From Mycolicibacterium sp. ND9-15 (GTDB lineage Bacteria; Actinomycetota; Actinomycetes; Mycobacteriales; Mycobacteriaceae), in NCBI RefSeq assembly GCF_035918395.1, contig NZ_CP142362.1:2455501-2519500 (forward strand): a stretch of DNA of 64,000 bases. The letters run 5' to 3'. The position numbers and the translations under genes were made by a program. The notes beneath the pieces were generated by a model, which was not told where the DNA came from, did no database searches, and was given only the letters and a program-made list of their open reading frames with translations. This document shows, one piece after another, positions 46,825 through 55,063 of the stretch (position 1 is its first letter; each line of letters opens with the position of its first letter).

Positions 46825-46851
46825 GTACAGAAACCATTGCTGTTTGTGTAC
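46825..46851 (+). terminator. Hairpin between convergent SRPBCC and mce1R genes
   Basis: GTACAGAAAC and GTTTGTGTAC are complements at nine of ten positions around a 7-nt loop. It could end both converging transcripts. The stem is not GC-rich, so the terminator call is tentative. Confidence 0.4.
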
Positions 46852-46873
46852 ATAGCTGAGCGCTCGACACGGT

Positions 46874-47566
46874 TTAGCTCCACAGCCCCGCCTCGTCGAG
46901 GCGCACGATCAGCCGCTGCGCGCCGTCGGTGAACTCGCCGGCGGTCAGCGCGACGACGGTCGCCACGTCACGTCGGCGAAGCGCCGCGATCAGCTGACGG
47001 TGACCGGCCACCGCCGACACGCCCCACTGCGGGTCGCCGGCGTAAATCTGGCCGGGCAGGTAGCGGGCGACGTGGAGAAGGAACCACGCCAGCTTGATGC
47101 GGCCGGTGGACCGGTTGAACACCCGATGGAAGGCGAACTCCGCCGTGGCGACCTCCTCCGTCGCATGCCTCCCGACGGCGGCGGCCAGTTCGTCGTTGAG
47201 ACGGTCCAACTCGTCGATCTCGGCCTCGGTGATGCGGACCGCGGCGGTGGCCGCCAGCTCCTTGGCGATCGCGGCCTGCAGCCAGAAGATGTCCTCGACG
47301 TCGGTGCGCGTCAGCGGTACCACCACATGCCCGCGGTGCGGTTCGAGTTGCACCATGCCTTCGCCGCGCAGCGTGCGTAGCGCCTCACGCACGGGGGTGA
47401 TGCTCACCCCGAGCGCCGCAGCGGTCTCGTCGAGCCGGACGAAGGTGCCCGGTCGCAGGACGCCGGTCATGATGTCGGCGCGCAACCGCGCCGCGACCTC
47501 GTCGGACAGCTGCTCGCGCCGGACCCCGCGCTGCGGCCTCGGCCGCCGTGCGGTTGGTGCGTTCAC
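46874..47566 (-). CDS. mce1R: Mce1R, GntR-family regulator of the mce1 operon
   Basis: This 230-aa regulator has a GntR winged helix (LSDEVAARLRADIMTGVLRPG, then ALGVSITPVREALRTLRGEG) and a helical FCD-type ligand domain, the FadR-like layout of Mce1R (Rv0165c). I start it at GTG 47566 because GGAG lies 6 nt upstream; longer frames to 47830 lack support. It is divergent from fadD5 by 83 bp and should bind there. In M. tuberculosis it represses the mce1 genes and responds to fatty acids. Confidence 0.88.
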   Translation of the reverse strand: MNAPTARRPRPQRGVRREQLSDEVAARLRADIMTGVLRPGTFVRLDETAAALGVSITPVREALRTLRGEGMVQLEPHRGHVVVPLTRTDVEDIFWLQAAIAKELAATAAVRITEAEIDELDRLNDELAAAVGRHATEEVATAEFAFHRVFNRSTGRIKLAWFLLHVARYLPGQIYAGDPQWGVSAVAGHRQLIAALRRRDVATVVALTAGEFTDGAQRLIVRLDEAGLWS

Positions 47567-47649
47567 CGTGGTCTCCGGTCTTTTCTGGCCAGCACTGACG
47601 AGGGCTTGTCCCCGAGCGGCCGAGGCCATAGTGTGACCGGGGCAATACC

Positions 47650-49365
47650 ATGTTTGATCAAATATCAACGACGCGCAACCCACATCAGACGGAGCAGCAG
47701 CAGTTGATCGAGCCGGATCCCACCTCGCAGCCGTATCTCGCCCGGAGGCAGAACTGGACGAACCAGTTGGCTCGCCACGCCCTGATGCAGCCGGATGCCA
47801 CTGCGCTGCGGTACCTCGGCCGCACGACAACCTGGCGCGAACTCGATCAGCGGGTGGGTGCGCTGGCCGCAGCGCTGTGCCGACACGGGGTGGCCTCCGG
47901 CGACCGCGTGCTGATCCTCATGCTGAACCGCACGGAGTACGTCGAGTCATTCCTGGCCGTCAACAAGCTCGGCGCGATCGCGGTCCCCGTCAACTTCCGG
48001 ATGACCCCACCCGAAATCGCGTTTCTGGTCAGCGACTGCCAGGCCAAGGTGGTTATCACCGAGGCGGTGCTGGCCAACGTCGCGACCGCCGTGCGTGACC
48101 TCCCCGACGTTTCAGCGACGTTGACCACCGTGATCGTCGCCGGCGGCGCTACCGAACAAGACGTGGTCGGCTACGACGACCTGATCGCCGAAGCCGGTGA
48201 GGCCCCCGAAATCACGCGTGCCACCGTGGACATCCCCAACGACGCTCCGGCCCTGATCATGTACACCTCCGGGACCACCGGCCATCCCAAGGGCGCCGTG
48301 CTCACCCACACCAACCTCGCCGGCCAGGCGCTGACATTCCTGTTCACCAACGGCGCCGACATCAACCACGACGTCGGCTTCATCGGCGTGCCCCTGTTCC
48401 ACATCGCCGGCATCGGCAACATGATTCCCGGCCTGCTGTTGGGACGGCCGACGGTGATCTACCCGTTGGGCGCGTTCAATCCGGACGAACTTCTCGACGT
48501 GCTCGAGGCCGAGCAGGTCACCGGGATCTTCCTGGTGCCCGCTCAGTGGCAGGCGGTGTGTGCCGCACAGCAGGCGCGGCCCCGCACCCTGCGTCTGCGG
48601 GCGCTGTCCTGGGGCGCCGCTCCTGCGTCGGACACCCTGCTGCGCCAGATGGCCGAGACCTTCCCCGGCAGTCAGATCCTCGCCGCGTTCGGCCAGACGG
48701 AGATGTCGCCGGTGACCTGCATGTTGTTGGGCGAGGACGCCATTCGCAAGCTCGGTTCGGTCGGCAAGGTGATCCCCACCGTCTCCGCCCGCGTGGTGGA
48801 CGACGACATGAACGACGTCCCGGTCGGCCAGGTCGGCGAGATCGTCTACCGCGCACCGACGTTGATGGCCGGCTACTGGAACAATCCGCAAGCCACCGCG
48901 GAAGCGTTCGCCGGCGGCTGGTTCCACTCCGGAGACCTCGTCCGGCAGGACGAGGAGGGCTACGTCTGGGTCGTCGACCGCAAGAAGGACATGATCATCT
49001 CCGGCGGCGAGAACATCTATTGCGCGGAGGTGGAGAACGCGCTCGCCGCCCACCCGGCCATCGCCGAGGTCGCGGTGATCGGGCGCCCGGACCAGAGATG
49101 GGGTGAGGTACCGGTTGCGGTCGTCGCACTCAGCGCAGGCGATCAGGACGACCTCGACCTGCGCGCGCTCGATGCGTTCCTCGACCAGCGGCTGGCCCGG
49201 TATAAGCACCCGAAGGCCGTCGAGGTCGTCGACGCGTTGCCGCGCAATCCCGCCGGCAAAGTCCTGAAAACCGAATTGCGCACCCGATTCGGGTCCGCAA
49301 TTTCGATTGACGCGGGCGAAAGTTCCGCTACGCCAACGTTTTCTGCTGCGGCGCAGAAGGACTAG
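47650..49365 (+). CDS. fadD5: FadD5, fatty-acid-CoA ligase of the mce1 operon
   Basis: This 571-aa ANL-superfamily ligase has the AMP-binding loop YTSGTTGHPKGA near residue 205, the FGQTEMSP motif, and the C-terminal GWFHSGDLVRQDEEGY and RKKDMIISGGENIY segments with catalytic Lys near RNPAGKVLKTEL. It activates fatty acids entering through Mce1. The start ATG 47650 has no clear ribosome site and lies on an AT-rich palindrome, so a short leader is possible. Residues 1-25 are variable between species. A 212-bp gap follows before yrbE1A. Confidence 0.93.
   Translation: MFDQISTTRNPHQTEQQQLIEPDPTSQPYLARRQNWTNQLARHALMQPDATALRYLGRTTTWRELDQRVGALAAALCRHGVASGDRVLILMLNRTEYVESFLAVNKLGAIAVPVNFRMTPPEIAFLVSDCQAKVVITEAVLANVATAVRDLPDVSATLTTVIVAGGATEQDVVGYDDLIAEAGEAPEITRATVDIPNDAPALIMYTSGTTGHPKGAVLTHTNLAGQALTFLFTNGADINHDVGFIGVPLFHIAGIGNMIPGLLLGRPTVIYPLGAFNPDELLDVLEAEQVTGIFLVPAQWQAVCAAQQARPRTLRLRALSWGAAPASDTLLRQMAETFPGSQILAAFGQTEMSPVTCMLLGEDAIRKLGSVGKVIPTVSARVVDDDMNDVPVGQVGEIVYRAPTLMAGYWNNPQATAEAFAGGWFHSGDLVRQDEEGYVWVVDRKKDMIISGGENIYCAEVENALAAHPAIAEVAVIGRPDQRWGEVPVAVVALSAGDQDDLDLRALDAFLDQRLARYKHPKAVEVVDALPRNPAGKVLKTELRTRFGSAISIDAGESSATPTFSAAAQKD
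47653..47662 (+). promoter_or_regulatory. Palindrome TTTGATCAAA at the fadD5 start
   Basis: This perfect 10-bp palindrome lies 3 bp into the fadD5 gene, in the 83-bp mce1R-fadD5 control region. GntR/FadR-type regulators bind short AT-flanked palindromes, so it may be the Mce1R site. Confidence 0.35.
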
Positions 49366-49460
49366 GAAACGGAAACGGGTTTGCTAACGGTTACAGGCTC
49401 AATCCGGCGGATGCCCTGCACGGCGGGAACGGCATCGGGTACATTCCTGTGGTCCGTCTT

Positions 49461-49476
49461 ACTACCGACCGGTAGT
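49461..49476 (+). promoter_or_regulatory. Inverted repeat in the fadD5-yrbE1A gap
   Basis: ACTACCG (49461-49467) and CGGTAGT (49470-49476) are complementary 7-mers 2 nt apart, in the 212-bp gap (49366-49577) that is the only large break inside the mce1 operon. TetR-family operators often have this ACCG/CGGT form. It is 101 bp before yrbE1A. Confidence 0.5.
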
Positions 49477-49577
49477 GAGACGACGGCTACATCCGCCAGG
49501 CTTGGGCAAGGAGGTGTCGTGCGACAGGGGCTGCCGGGGCACCACGACAGTCGCCGTTGCGCCGCGGGAGCAGACTC

Positions 49578-50372
49578 GTGACGGCATCGACCGGGATTCG
49601 AGACTACGTCCGCGATCAGACCAGGCCTGCGCTGGAGGCCGTGGGCGGTTTCACGCGGATGTGCGTCCTCACCGGCAAGGCCCTCCTGCGCCCTTTTCAG
49701 TGGCGTGAGTTCATCCTGCAGAGCTGGTTCCTGTTCCGGGTGTCGTTTCTACCCACCCTGGCGGTGTCGGCGCCGCTGACGGTGCTCCTCATCTTCCTGC
49801 TCAACATCCTGCTGGCGGAGTTCGGCGCCGCCGACGTGTCCGGCGCCGGCGCGGCGATCGGCGCGGTAACCCAGCTAGGGCCGTTGGTGACAGTGCTTGT
49901 CGTGGCCGGGGCCGGCTCCACCGCCATCTGCGCGGACCTCGGAGCGCGCACCATCCGTGAGGAAATCGACGCGCTCGAGGTGCTCGGCATCGATCCGATC
50001 CATCGCCTCGTGGTACCGCGTGTGGTCGCCTCTACGTTCGTTGCACTGCTGCTCAACGGCGCCGTGGTGACCATTGGCCTGGTCGGTGGCTTCATCTTCG
50101 GCGTGTACCTACAGAACGTCTCCGCGGGCGCCTACGTGTCCACGCTGACGCTGATCACCGGCTTGCCCGAGGTAGTGATCTCCATCGTGAAGGCCGGCAC
50201 GTTCGGCCTGATCGCGGGGCTGGTCGGTTGCTACCGCGGCCTCACGGTGTCTGGTGGCGCCAAGGGCGTCGGCACCGCGGTCAACGAAACATTGGTGCTG
50301 TGTGTGATCGCGCTGTTCGCCGTCAACGTGGTGCTGACCACGATCGGTGTCCGGTTCGGAACGGGGCGCTGA
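49578..50372 (+). CDS. yrbE1A: YrbE1A, Mce1 transporter permease
   Basis: This 264-aa protein is an MlaE-type permease of the ABC lipid importer with five or six membrane helices. The EQ-loop-like block is GARTIREEIDALEVLGIDPI, and VGCYRGLTVSGGAKGVG is the second conserved block. I use GTG 49578, because GGGAG lies upstream and MTASTGIRDYVRDQ matches the family start; a TTG at 49557 gives a longer form. It pairs with YrbE1B and probably uses the MceG ATPase encoded elsewhere. Confidence 0.95.
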   Translation: MTASTGIRDYVRDQTRPALEAVGGFTRMCVLTGKALLRPFQWREFILQSWFLFRVSFLPTLAVSAPLTVLLIFLLNILLAEFGAADVSGAGAAIGAVTQLGPLVTVLVVAGAGSTAICADLGARTIREEIDALEVLGIDPIHRLVVPRVVASTFVALLLNGAVVTIGLVGGFIFGVYLQNVSAGAYVSTLTLITGLPEVVISIVKAGTFGLIAGLVGCYRGLTVSGGAKGVGTAVNETLVLCVIALFAVNVVLTTIGVRFGTGR

Positions 50373-50373
50373 C

Positions 50374-51243
50374 ATGTCGACCGCTCAGGTACTGCGCTCC
50401 CGGTTCCCGCGGGCATTCGATCGCACGACGGGTTTGGTGAGCGCCCCTGCCCGGGGACTGGACAGCGTCGGGCACGTCGCGTGGTTCGTCGTCACTGCGA
50501 TCGGATCCATCGGGCATGCACTGCGCTACTACCGGAAAGAGACGCTGCGGTTGATCGCCGAGATCGGCATGGGCACCGGCGCGATGGCCGTGATCGGCGG
50601 CACGTCGGCGATCGTCGGCTTCGTCAGCCTGTCCGGGTCGTCGCTCGTGGCGATCCAGGGTTTCGCGTCACTGGGCAACATCGGTGTCGAGGCGTTCACC
50701 GGCTTCTTCGCGGCGATGATCAACGTGCGGTCGGCCGCGCCCCTGGTGGCGGGCGTCGCCCTGGCGGCCACCGTCGGCGCGGGCGCCACCGCGGAGTTGG
50801 GCGCAATGCGCATCAGCGAGGAGATCGACGCGCTCGAGGTGATGGGTATCAAGTCGATCTCGTATCTGGTGTCGACCCGCATCATGGCGGGCTTCGTCGT
50901 GATCATCCCGCTGTACGCGGTGGCGATGATCCTGTCGTTCTTCTCTGGTCAGATGACCACGACGCTGTTCTACGGCCAGTCGACGGGCACCTACGAGCAT
51001 TACTTCCGGACCTTCCTACGGCCCGAGGATGTGTTCTGGTCGTTCATGGATGCGGTGATCATCTCGATCATCGTGATGCTCAACCACTGCTATTACGGCT
51101 ACTTCGCCAGCGGCGGGCCGGTCGGTGTCGGCGAGGCCGTAGGACGAGCGATGCGGGCATCACTGGTCGCGGTGGCGCTCGTGGTTCTGTTCGTTGCGTT
51201 GGCGCTCTACGGCGTCGACCCGAACTTCAACCTGACGGTGTAG
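50374..51243 (+). CDS. yrbE1B: YrbE1B, Mce1 transporter permease
   Basis: This 289-aa protein is the second MlaE-type permease, with six membrane helices. EIDALEVMGIKSISYL is the interface region for the MceG ATPase and HCYYGYFASGGPVGVGEAVG is the second conserved block. Its ATG lies one base after the yrbE1A stop. It forms the inner-membrane permease heterodimer of the Mce1 importer. Confidence 0.95.
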   Translation: MSTAQVLRSRFPRAFDRTTGLVSAPARGLDSVGHVAWFVVTAIGSIGHALRYYRKETLRLIAEIGMGTGAMAVIGGTSAIVGFVSLSGSSLVAIQGFASLGNIGVEAFTGFFAAMINVRSAAPLVAGVALAATVGAGATAELGAMRISEEIDALEVMGIKSISYLVSTRIMAGFVVIIPLYAVAMILSFFSGQMTTTLFYGQSTGTYEHYFRTFLRPEDVFWSFMDAVIISIIVMLNHCYYGYFASGGPVGVGEAVGRAMRASLVAVALVVLFVALALYGVDPNFNLTV

Positions 51244-51247
51244 CGGC

Positions 51248-52459
51248 ATGACCGCACCGCTGAACAACCCGCGCACCCCGCCCTACAAGCTGGCCGGACT
51301 GGTGTTGTCCCTCCTGGTGATCGCCGCGCTCGTGCTGGTTTACTTCCAGTTCCGCGGTGAGTTCCTGCCACGCACCCAGTTGACAATGATGGCCGCTCGT
51401 GCCGGCCTGTCGATGGACCCCGGCGCCAAGGTGACCTACAACGGCGTGGAGATCGGACGTGTCGGCTCCGTCGAGGCGGTGGACGTGGGCGGTGAACCGC
51501 GAGCGAAGATCACGCTGGAGGTAGACGACAAGTACGTCGATCTGATTCCGAAGAACGTTGATGCCAGCATCGACGCCACGACCGTCTTCGGCAACAAGTA
51601 CGTCAATTTCACTTCGCCGAAAACTCCGTCGACCCAACGAATCACGTCATCCGATGTAATCGACGTTACGTCGGTGACGACGGAGTTCAACACGTTGTTC
51701 GAAACCATCGTGTCGCTCTCGGAGCAGGTCGACCCGATAAAGCTGAACCAGACACTGTCCGCGACGGCCGAGGCGCTCGACGGGCTCGGTGAGCGGTTCG
51801 GACAGTCGATCATCAACGGCAACGAGATCCTCACCGACGTCAACGCCAGGATGCCCGAACTTCGCCGGGACAACCGGCTGCTTGCCGACCTCGGCGAGGT
51901 GTACGCCGATGCGGCGCCCGACCTGTTCGCCGGACTGGAGAACGCCGTCACCACCGCTCGCACGCTCAACGAGCAGCGAGGCAACATCGACCAGGCATTG
52001 ATGTCGGCCGTCGGGTTCGGCAACACCGGCGCCGACGTCTTCGAGCGCGGCGGGCCCTATCTGGTTCGCGGCGCGGAGGACCTCGTCATCACCTCGGAAC
52101 TGCTCGACGAATACAGTCCGGCCCTCTTCTGCACGATTCGCAACTTCCACGACGTGGAGCCCAAAGTGGCGGCTTCGCTCGGCGGGAACGGCTACTCACT
52201 GCGGACCCTGTCGGAGCTGATGGGTGCGGCAAACCCCTACGTCTACCCGGACAACCTGCCGCGAGTGAACGCCCGGGGTGGCCCCGAGGGCCGCCCGGGC
52301 TGTTGGCAGCCGGTCACCCGCGACCTGTGGCCCGCGCCGTATCTCGTCATGGACTCCGGTGCGTCTATCGCGCCGTACAACCACTTCGAGCTGGGCCAGC
52401 CGATCCTGATCGAGTACGTCTGGGGACGTCAGGTGGGGGAGAACACGATCAACCCATGA
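51248..52459 (+). CDS. mce1A: Mce1A, Mce-family lipid transport protein
   Basis: This 403-aa protein has a single N-terminal membrane helix (AGLVLSLLVIAALVLVYF) and the MCE domain (residues 37-120: DPGAKVTYNGVEIGRVGSV). A helical region follows that builds the needle-like tunnel with the other Mce proteins. It is shorter than M. tuberculosis Mce1A (about 450 aa), mostly at the C-terminus, which here lacks the Pro-rich tail. It ends in an ATGA overlap with mce1B. Confidence 0.94.
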   Translation: MTAPLNNPRTPPYKLAGLVLSLLVIAALVLVYFQFRGEFLPRTQLTMMAARAGLSMDPGAKVTYNGVEIGRVGSVEAVDVGGEPRAKITLEVDDKYVDLIPKNVDASIDATTVFGNKYVNFTSPKTPSTQRITSSDVIDVTSVTTEFNTLFETIVSLSEQVDPIKLNQTLSATAEALDGLGERFGQSIINGNEILTDVNARMPELRRDNRLLADLGEVYADAAPDLFAGLENAVTTARTLNEQRGNIDQALMSAVGFGNTGADVFERGGPYLVRGAEDLVITSELLDEYSPALFCTIRNFHDVEPKVAASLGGNGYSLRTLSELMGAANPYVYPDNLPRVNARGGPEGRPGCWQPVTRDLWPAPYLVMDSGASIAPYNHFELGQPILIEYVWGRQVGENTINP

Positions 52460-53487
52460 AAATCACCGGTACCGCCATCAAACTCGGCATCTTCTCCGTG
52501 GTGCTGTTGATGTTCACCGCGATCATCATCGTGGTGTTCGGGCAGGTGCGCTTCGACCGCACGACCGGCTACACCGCTATCTTCTCGAACGCCAGCGGGC
52601 TGCGCTCGGGCCAGTTCGTCCGCGCATCGGGTGTCGAGGTCGGCAAGGTGTCCAACGTCGAGTTGGTCAACGGCGGATCGCAGGCAAAAGTCGAATTCAA
52701 CGTCGACCGCTCGCTACCGCTGTTCGAGGGCACCACCGCGTCGGTGCGCTACCTCAACCTCATCGGCGACCGCTACCTGGAACTCAAGCGGGGTGACAGC
52801 GACAAGCGGATGCCCGCGGGCGGCACGATCCCGATCGAGCGGACCCAGCCCGCACTCGATCTCGACGCGCTGATCGGCGGGTTCCGACCGGTCTTTCGGG
52901 CGCTCGACCCCGACAAGGTCAACGAGATCGCCCGGTCGATCATCACGGTGTTCCAGGGCCAGGGGGGCACCATCAACGACATCCTCGATCAGACGGCATC
53001 GCTCACCTCGGCGCTGGCCGACCGGGACCAGGCGATCGGCGAAGTGATCCGCAACCTCAACACCGTGCTCGACACCACGGTCAAGCACCAAGCCCAATTC
53101 GACCAGACGGTGCAGGATTTCGAGAAGCTGATCTCCGGGCTGAACAACCGTAGAGATCCGATCGCCGGCTCGGTCGCCGACATCAGCGACGCGGCAGGTA
53201 CGGTCGCCGATCTCCTCGCCGACAACCGGCCGTTGTTGCAGAGCACCGTCGGGCATCTCGAGGTCACGCTACAGCCGCTGGTTGATCAGAAGGACGAGCT
53301 GAACGACCTGCTCACCAGGCTGCCCACCGCGTTCAAGATCATCGGCCGGGCCGGCGGTATCTATGGCGACTTCTTCAATTTCTACGCCTGCGATATCTCG
53401 CTACGCCTCAACGGGCTTCAACCGGGCGGACCGGTACGGACCGTCAAACTCTTCAGCCAGCCGTCGGGTAGGTGCACGCCGCAATGA
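52456..53487 (+). CDS. mce1B: Mce1B, Mce-family lipid transport protein
   Basis: This 343-aa protein has an N-terminal helix (LGIFSVVLLMFTAIIIVVF), the MCE domain (SGLRSGQFVRASGVEVGKV) and the Mce C-terminal helical domain. It forms part of the six-protein Mce1 tube. The ATG overlaps the mce1A stop (ATGA) and its own stop overlaps mce1C (ATGA). Confidence 0.94.
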   Translation: MKITGTAIKLGIFSVVLLMFTAIIIVVFGQVRFDRTTGYTAIFSNASGLRSGQFVRASGVEVGKVSNVELVNGGSQAKVEFNVDRSLPLFEGTTASVRYLNLIGDRYLELKRGDSDKRMPAGGTIPIERTQPALDLDALIGGFRPVFRALDPDKVNEIARSIITVFQGQGGTINDILDQTASLTSALADRDQAIGEVIRNLNTVLDTTVKHQAQFDQTVQDFEKLISGLNNRRDPIAGSVADISDAAGTVADLLADNRPLLQSTVGHLEVTLQPLVDQKDELNDLLTRLPTAFKIIGRAGGIYGDFFNFYACDISLRLNGLQPGGPVRTVKLFSQPSGRCTPQ

Positions 53488-55052
53488 GGACGCTCGAAGG
53501 GTCGAACCGGGTCCGAAACGGGCTCCTTGGCATCCTCGTCGTGGTGCTCGTCATCGGCGTCGGTCAAAGCTTCGCCAGCGTGCCGATGCTGTTCGCGACG
53601 CCTACCTTTTACGCGCAGTTCTCCGACACCGGAGGCATCACCAACGGCGACAAGGTGCGTATCGCCGGCGTCGACGTCGGAGTGGTGCGCAGCATGGAGA
53701 TCGAGGGCGACAAGGTCAGGATCGGCTACTCGCTCGGCGGCACGCAGATCGGCACCGACAGCCGCGCCGCCATCCGCACCGACACCATTCTCGGCCGGCG
53801 CAACCTCGAGATCGAGCCACGCGGTTCGGAACCGTTGCGCGCCAACGGTGTTCTGCCGCTCGGCCAGACAACGACGCCGTATCAGATCTACGACGCTTTC
53901 TTCGACGTGACCAAGGCCGCCTCGGAGTGGGACACCCAGACTGTAAAGCGGTCGCTGAACGTGCTCTCGGAGACCATCGACCAGACCTACCCGCACCTGA
54001 GCGCCGCGCTCGACGGGGTGGCCCGGTTCTCCGACACCGTCGGCAAGCGCGACGAGGACATCAAGAAGCTGCTGCGCAACGCCAACAAGATCGCGGGCAT
54101 CCTCGGCAGCCGCAGCGAGCAGATCAACAACCTGCTGGTCAACGCCCAGACTCTGCTCGGCGCGATCAACGAACGCAGCTACGCGGTCGGCATGCTGCTC
54201 GAGCGCGTCGGCGCGTTCTCCGAACAGGTCAAAGGTCTCATCGACGACAATCCGAACCTGAACAAGGTCCTCGAACAGTTGCGGGTCGTCAGCGATGTGC
54301 TCCGCGACCGTCGATACGACCTGATGGACACGCTCGTCACCACGGCCAGCTTCGTGGCGTCGCTCGGCGAAGCGGTCGCGTCCGGCCCGTACTTCAAGGT
54401 GATGCTCGTCAACCTGTTACCGGGCCAGATCCTGCAGCCGTTCGTGGACGCCGCATTCAAGAAGCGCGGTATCGACCCCGAGAAGTTCTGGCGCGACGCG
54501 GGCTTGCCGGCCTGGCGGTTCCCGGATCCGAACGCCCAGGGCTTCGACAACGGCGCCCCGCCGCCGGGACCCGCCGTGCTCGAGGGCACCCCGGAGAACC
54601 CGGGACCCGGTGTGCTGAAAGGTTCGCCGTGCTCGTACACGCCACCGCCCGACGGTCTGCCGCGACCCGGGAATCCGCTGCCGTGCGCCGACCTGAGTGT
54701 GGGCCCCTTCGGCGGTCCCGCGTACGGGCCGCCGAACGTCGCCACCTCCGACCCGAACGTGCACGGTCCGCAGCCGTCGCCGGGCGTGCCCGCCGCGGCC
54801 ATCCCCGGCCAGATCCCGCCGAACGTACCCGGCGGGCACGGCCAGCTTGGGCCGGCGCCGCCAGGTGCCCGCACCGTGCCGGTCGGCCCGATGCCCCCAT
54901 TGCCCGCGGACTTCACGCCCGGCATCGCACCGCTGCCACCGGCGTTACCAGCGCCGGCGACACCGGGGCCCGGTCAGCAGCTGGCGCCTGCCGGACAGCC
55001 GCCGTTGCCGGGGAATCCGCCGTTCCTCCCGCCAGGTTCGCAGCAGGGGTAG
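53484..55052 (+). CDS. mce1C: Mce1C, Mce-family lipid transport protein
   Basis: This 522-aa protein starts at ATG 53484 (MRTLEGSNRVRNG). A membrane helix (GLLGILVVVLVIGVGQSFA) and an MCE domain (GGITNGDKVRIAGVDVG) are followed by a helical domain. The last 160 residues are a Pro/Gly-rich tail, longer than in the other Mce proteins. It overlaps mce1B by 4 bp and ends 11 bp before mce1D. Confidence 0.94.
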   Translation: MRTLEGSNRVRNGLLGILVVVLVIGVGQSFASVPMLFATPTFYAQFSDTGGITNGDKVRIAGVDVGVVRSMEIEGDKVRIGYSLGGTQIGTDSRAAIRTDTILGRRNLEIEPRGSEPLRANGVLPLGQTTTPYQIYDAFFDVTKAASEWDTQTVKRSLNVLSETIDQTYPHLSAALDGVARFSDTVGKRDEDIKKLLRNANKIAGILGSRSEQINNLLVNAQTLLGAINERSYAVGMLLERVGAFSEQVKGLIDDNPNLNKVLEQLRVVSDVLRDRRYDLMDTLVTTASFVASLGEAVASGPYFKVMLVNLLPGQILQPFVDAAFKKRGIDPEKFWRDAGLPAWRFPDPNAQGFDNGAPPPGPAVLEGTPENPGPGVLKGSPCSYTPPPDGLPRPGNPLPCADLSVGPFGGPAYGPPNVATSDPNVHGPQPSPGVPAAAIPGQIPPNVPGGHGQLGPAPPGARTVPVGPMPPLPADFTPGIAPLPPALPAPATPGPGQQLAPAGQPPLPGNPPFLPPGSQQG

Positions 55053-55063
55053 GGGGATAGCAG

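Noticed and set aside
53363..55060. A 565-codon frame over mce1C and a 644-codon minus frame over mce1D/E/F (56524-58458)
   Set aside because: Both are shadows. The Mce frames have membrane helices, MCE domains and overlapping start-stop pairs.
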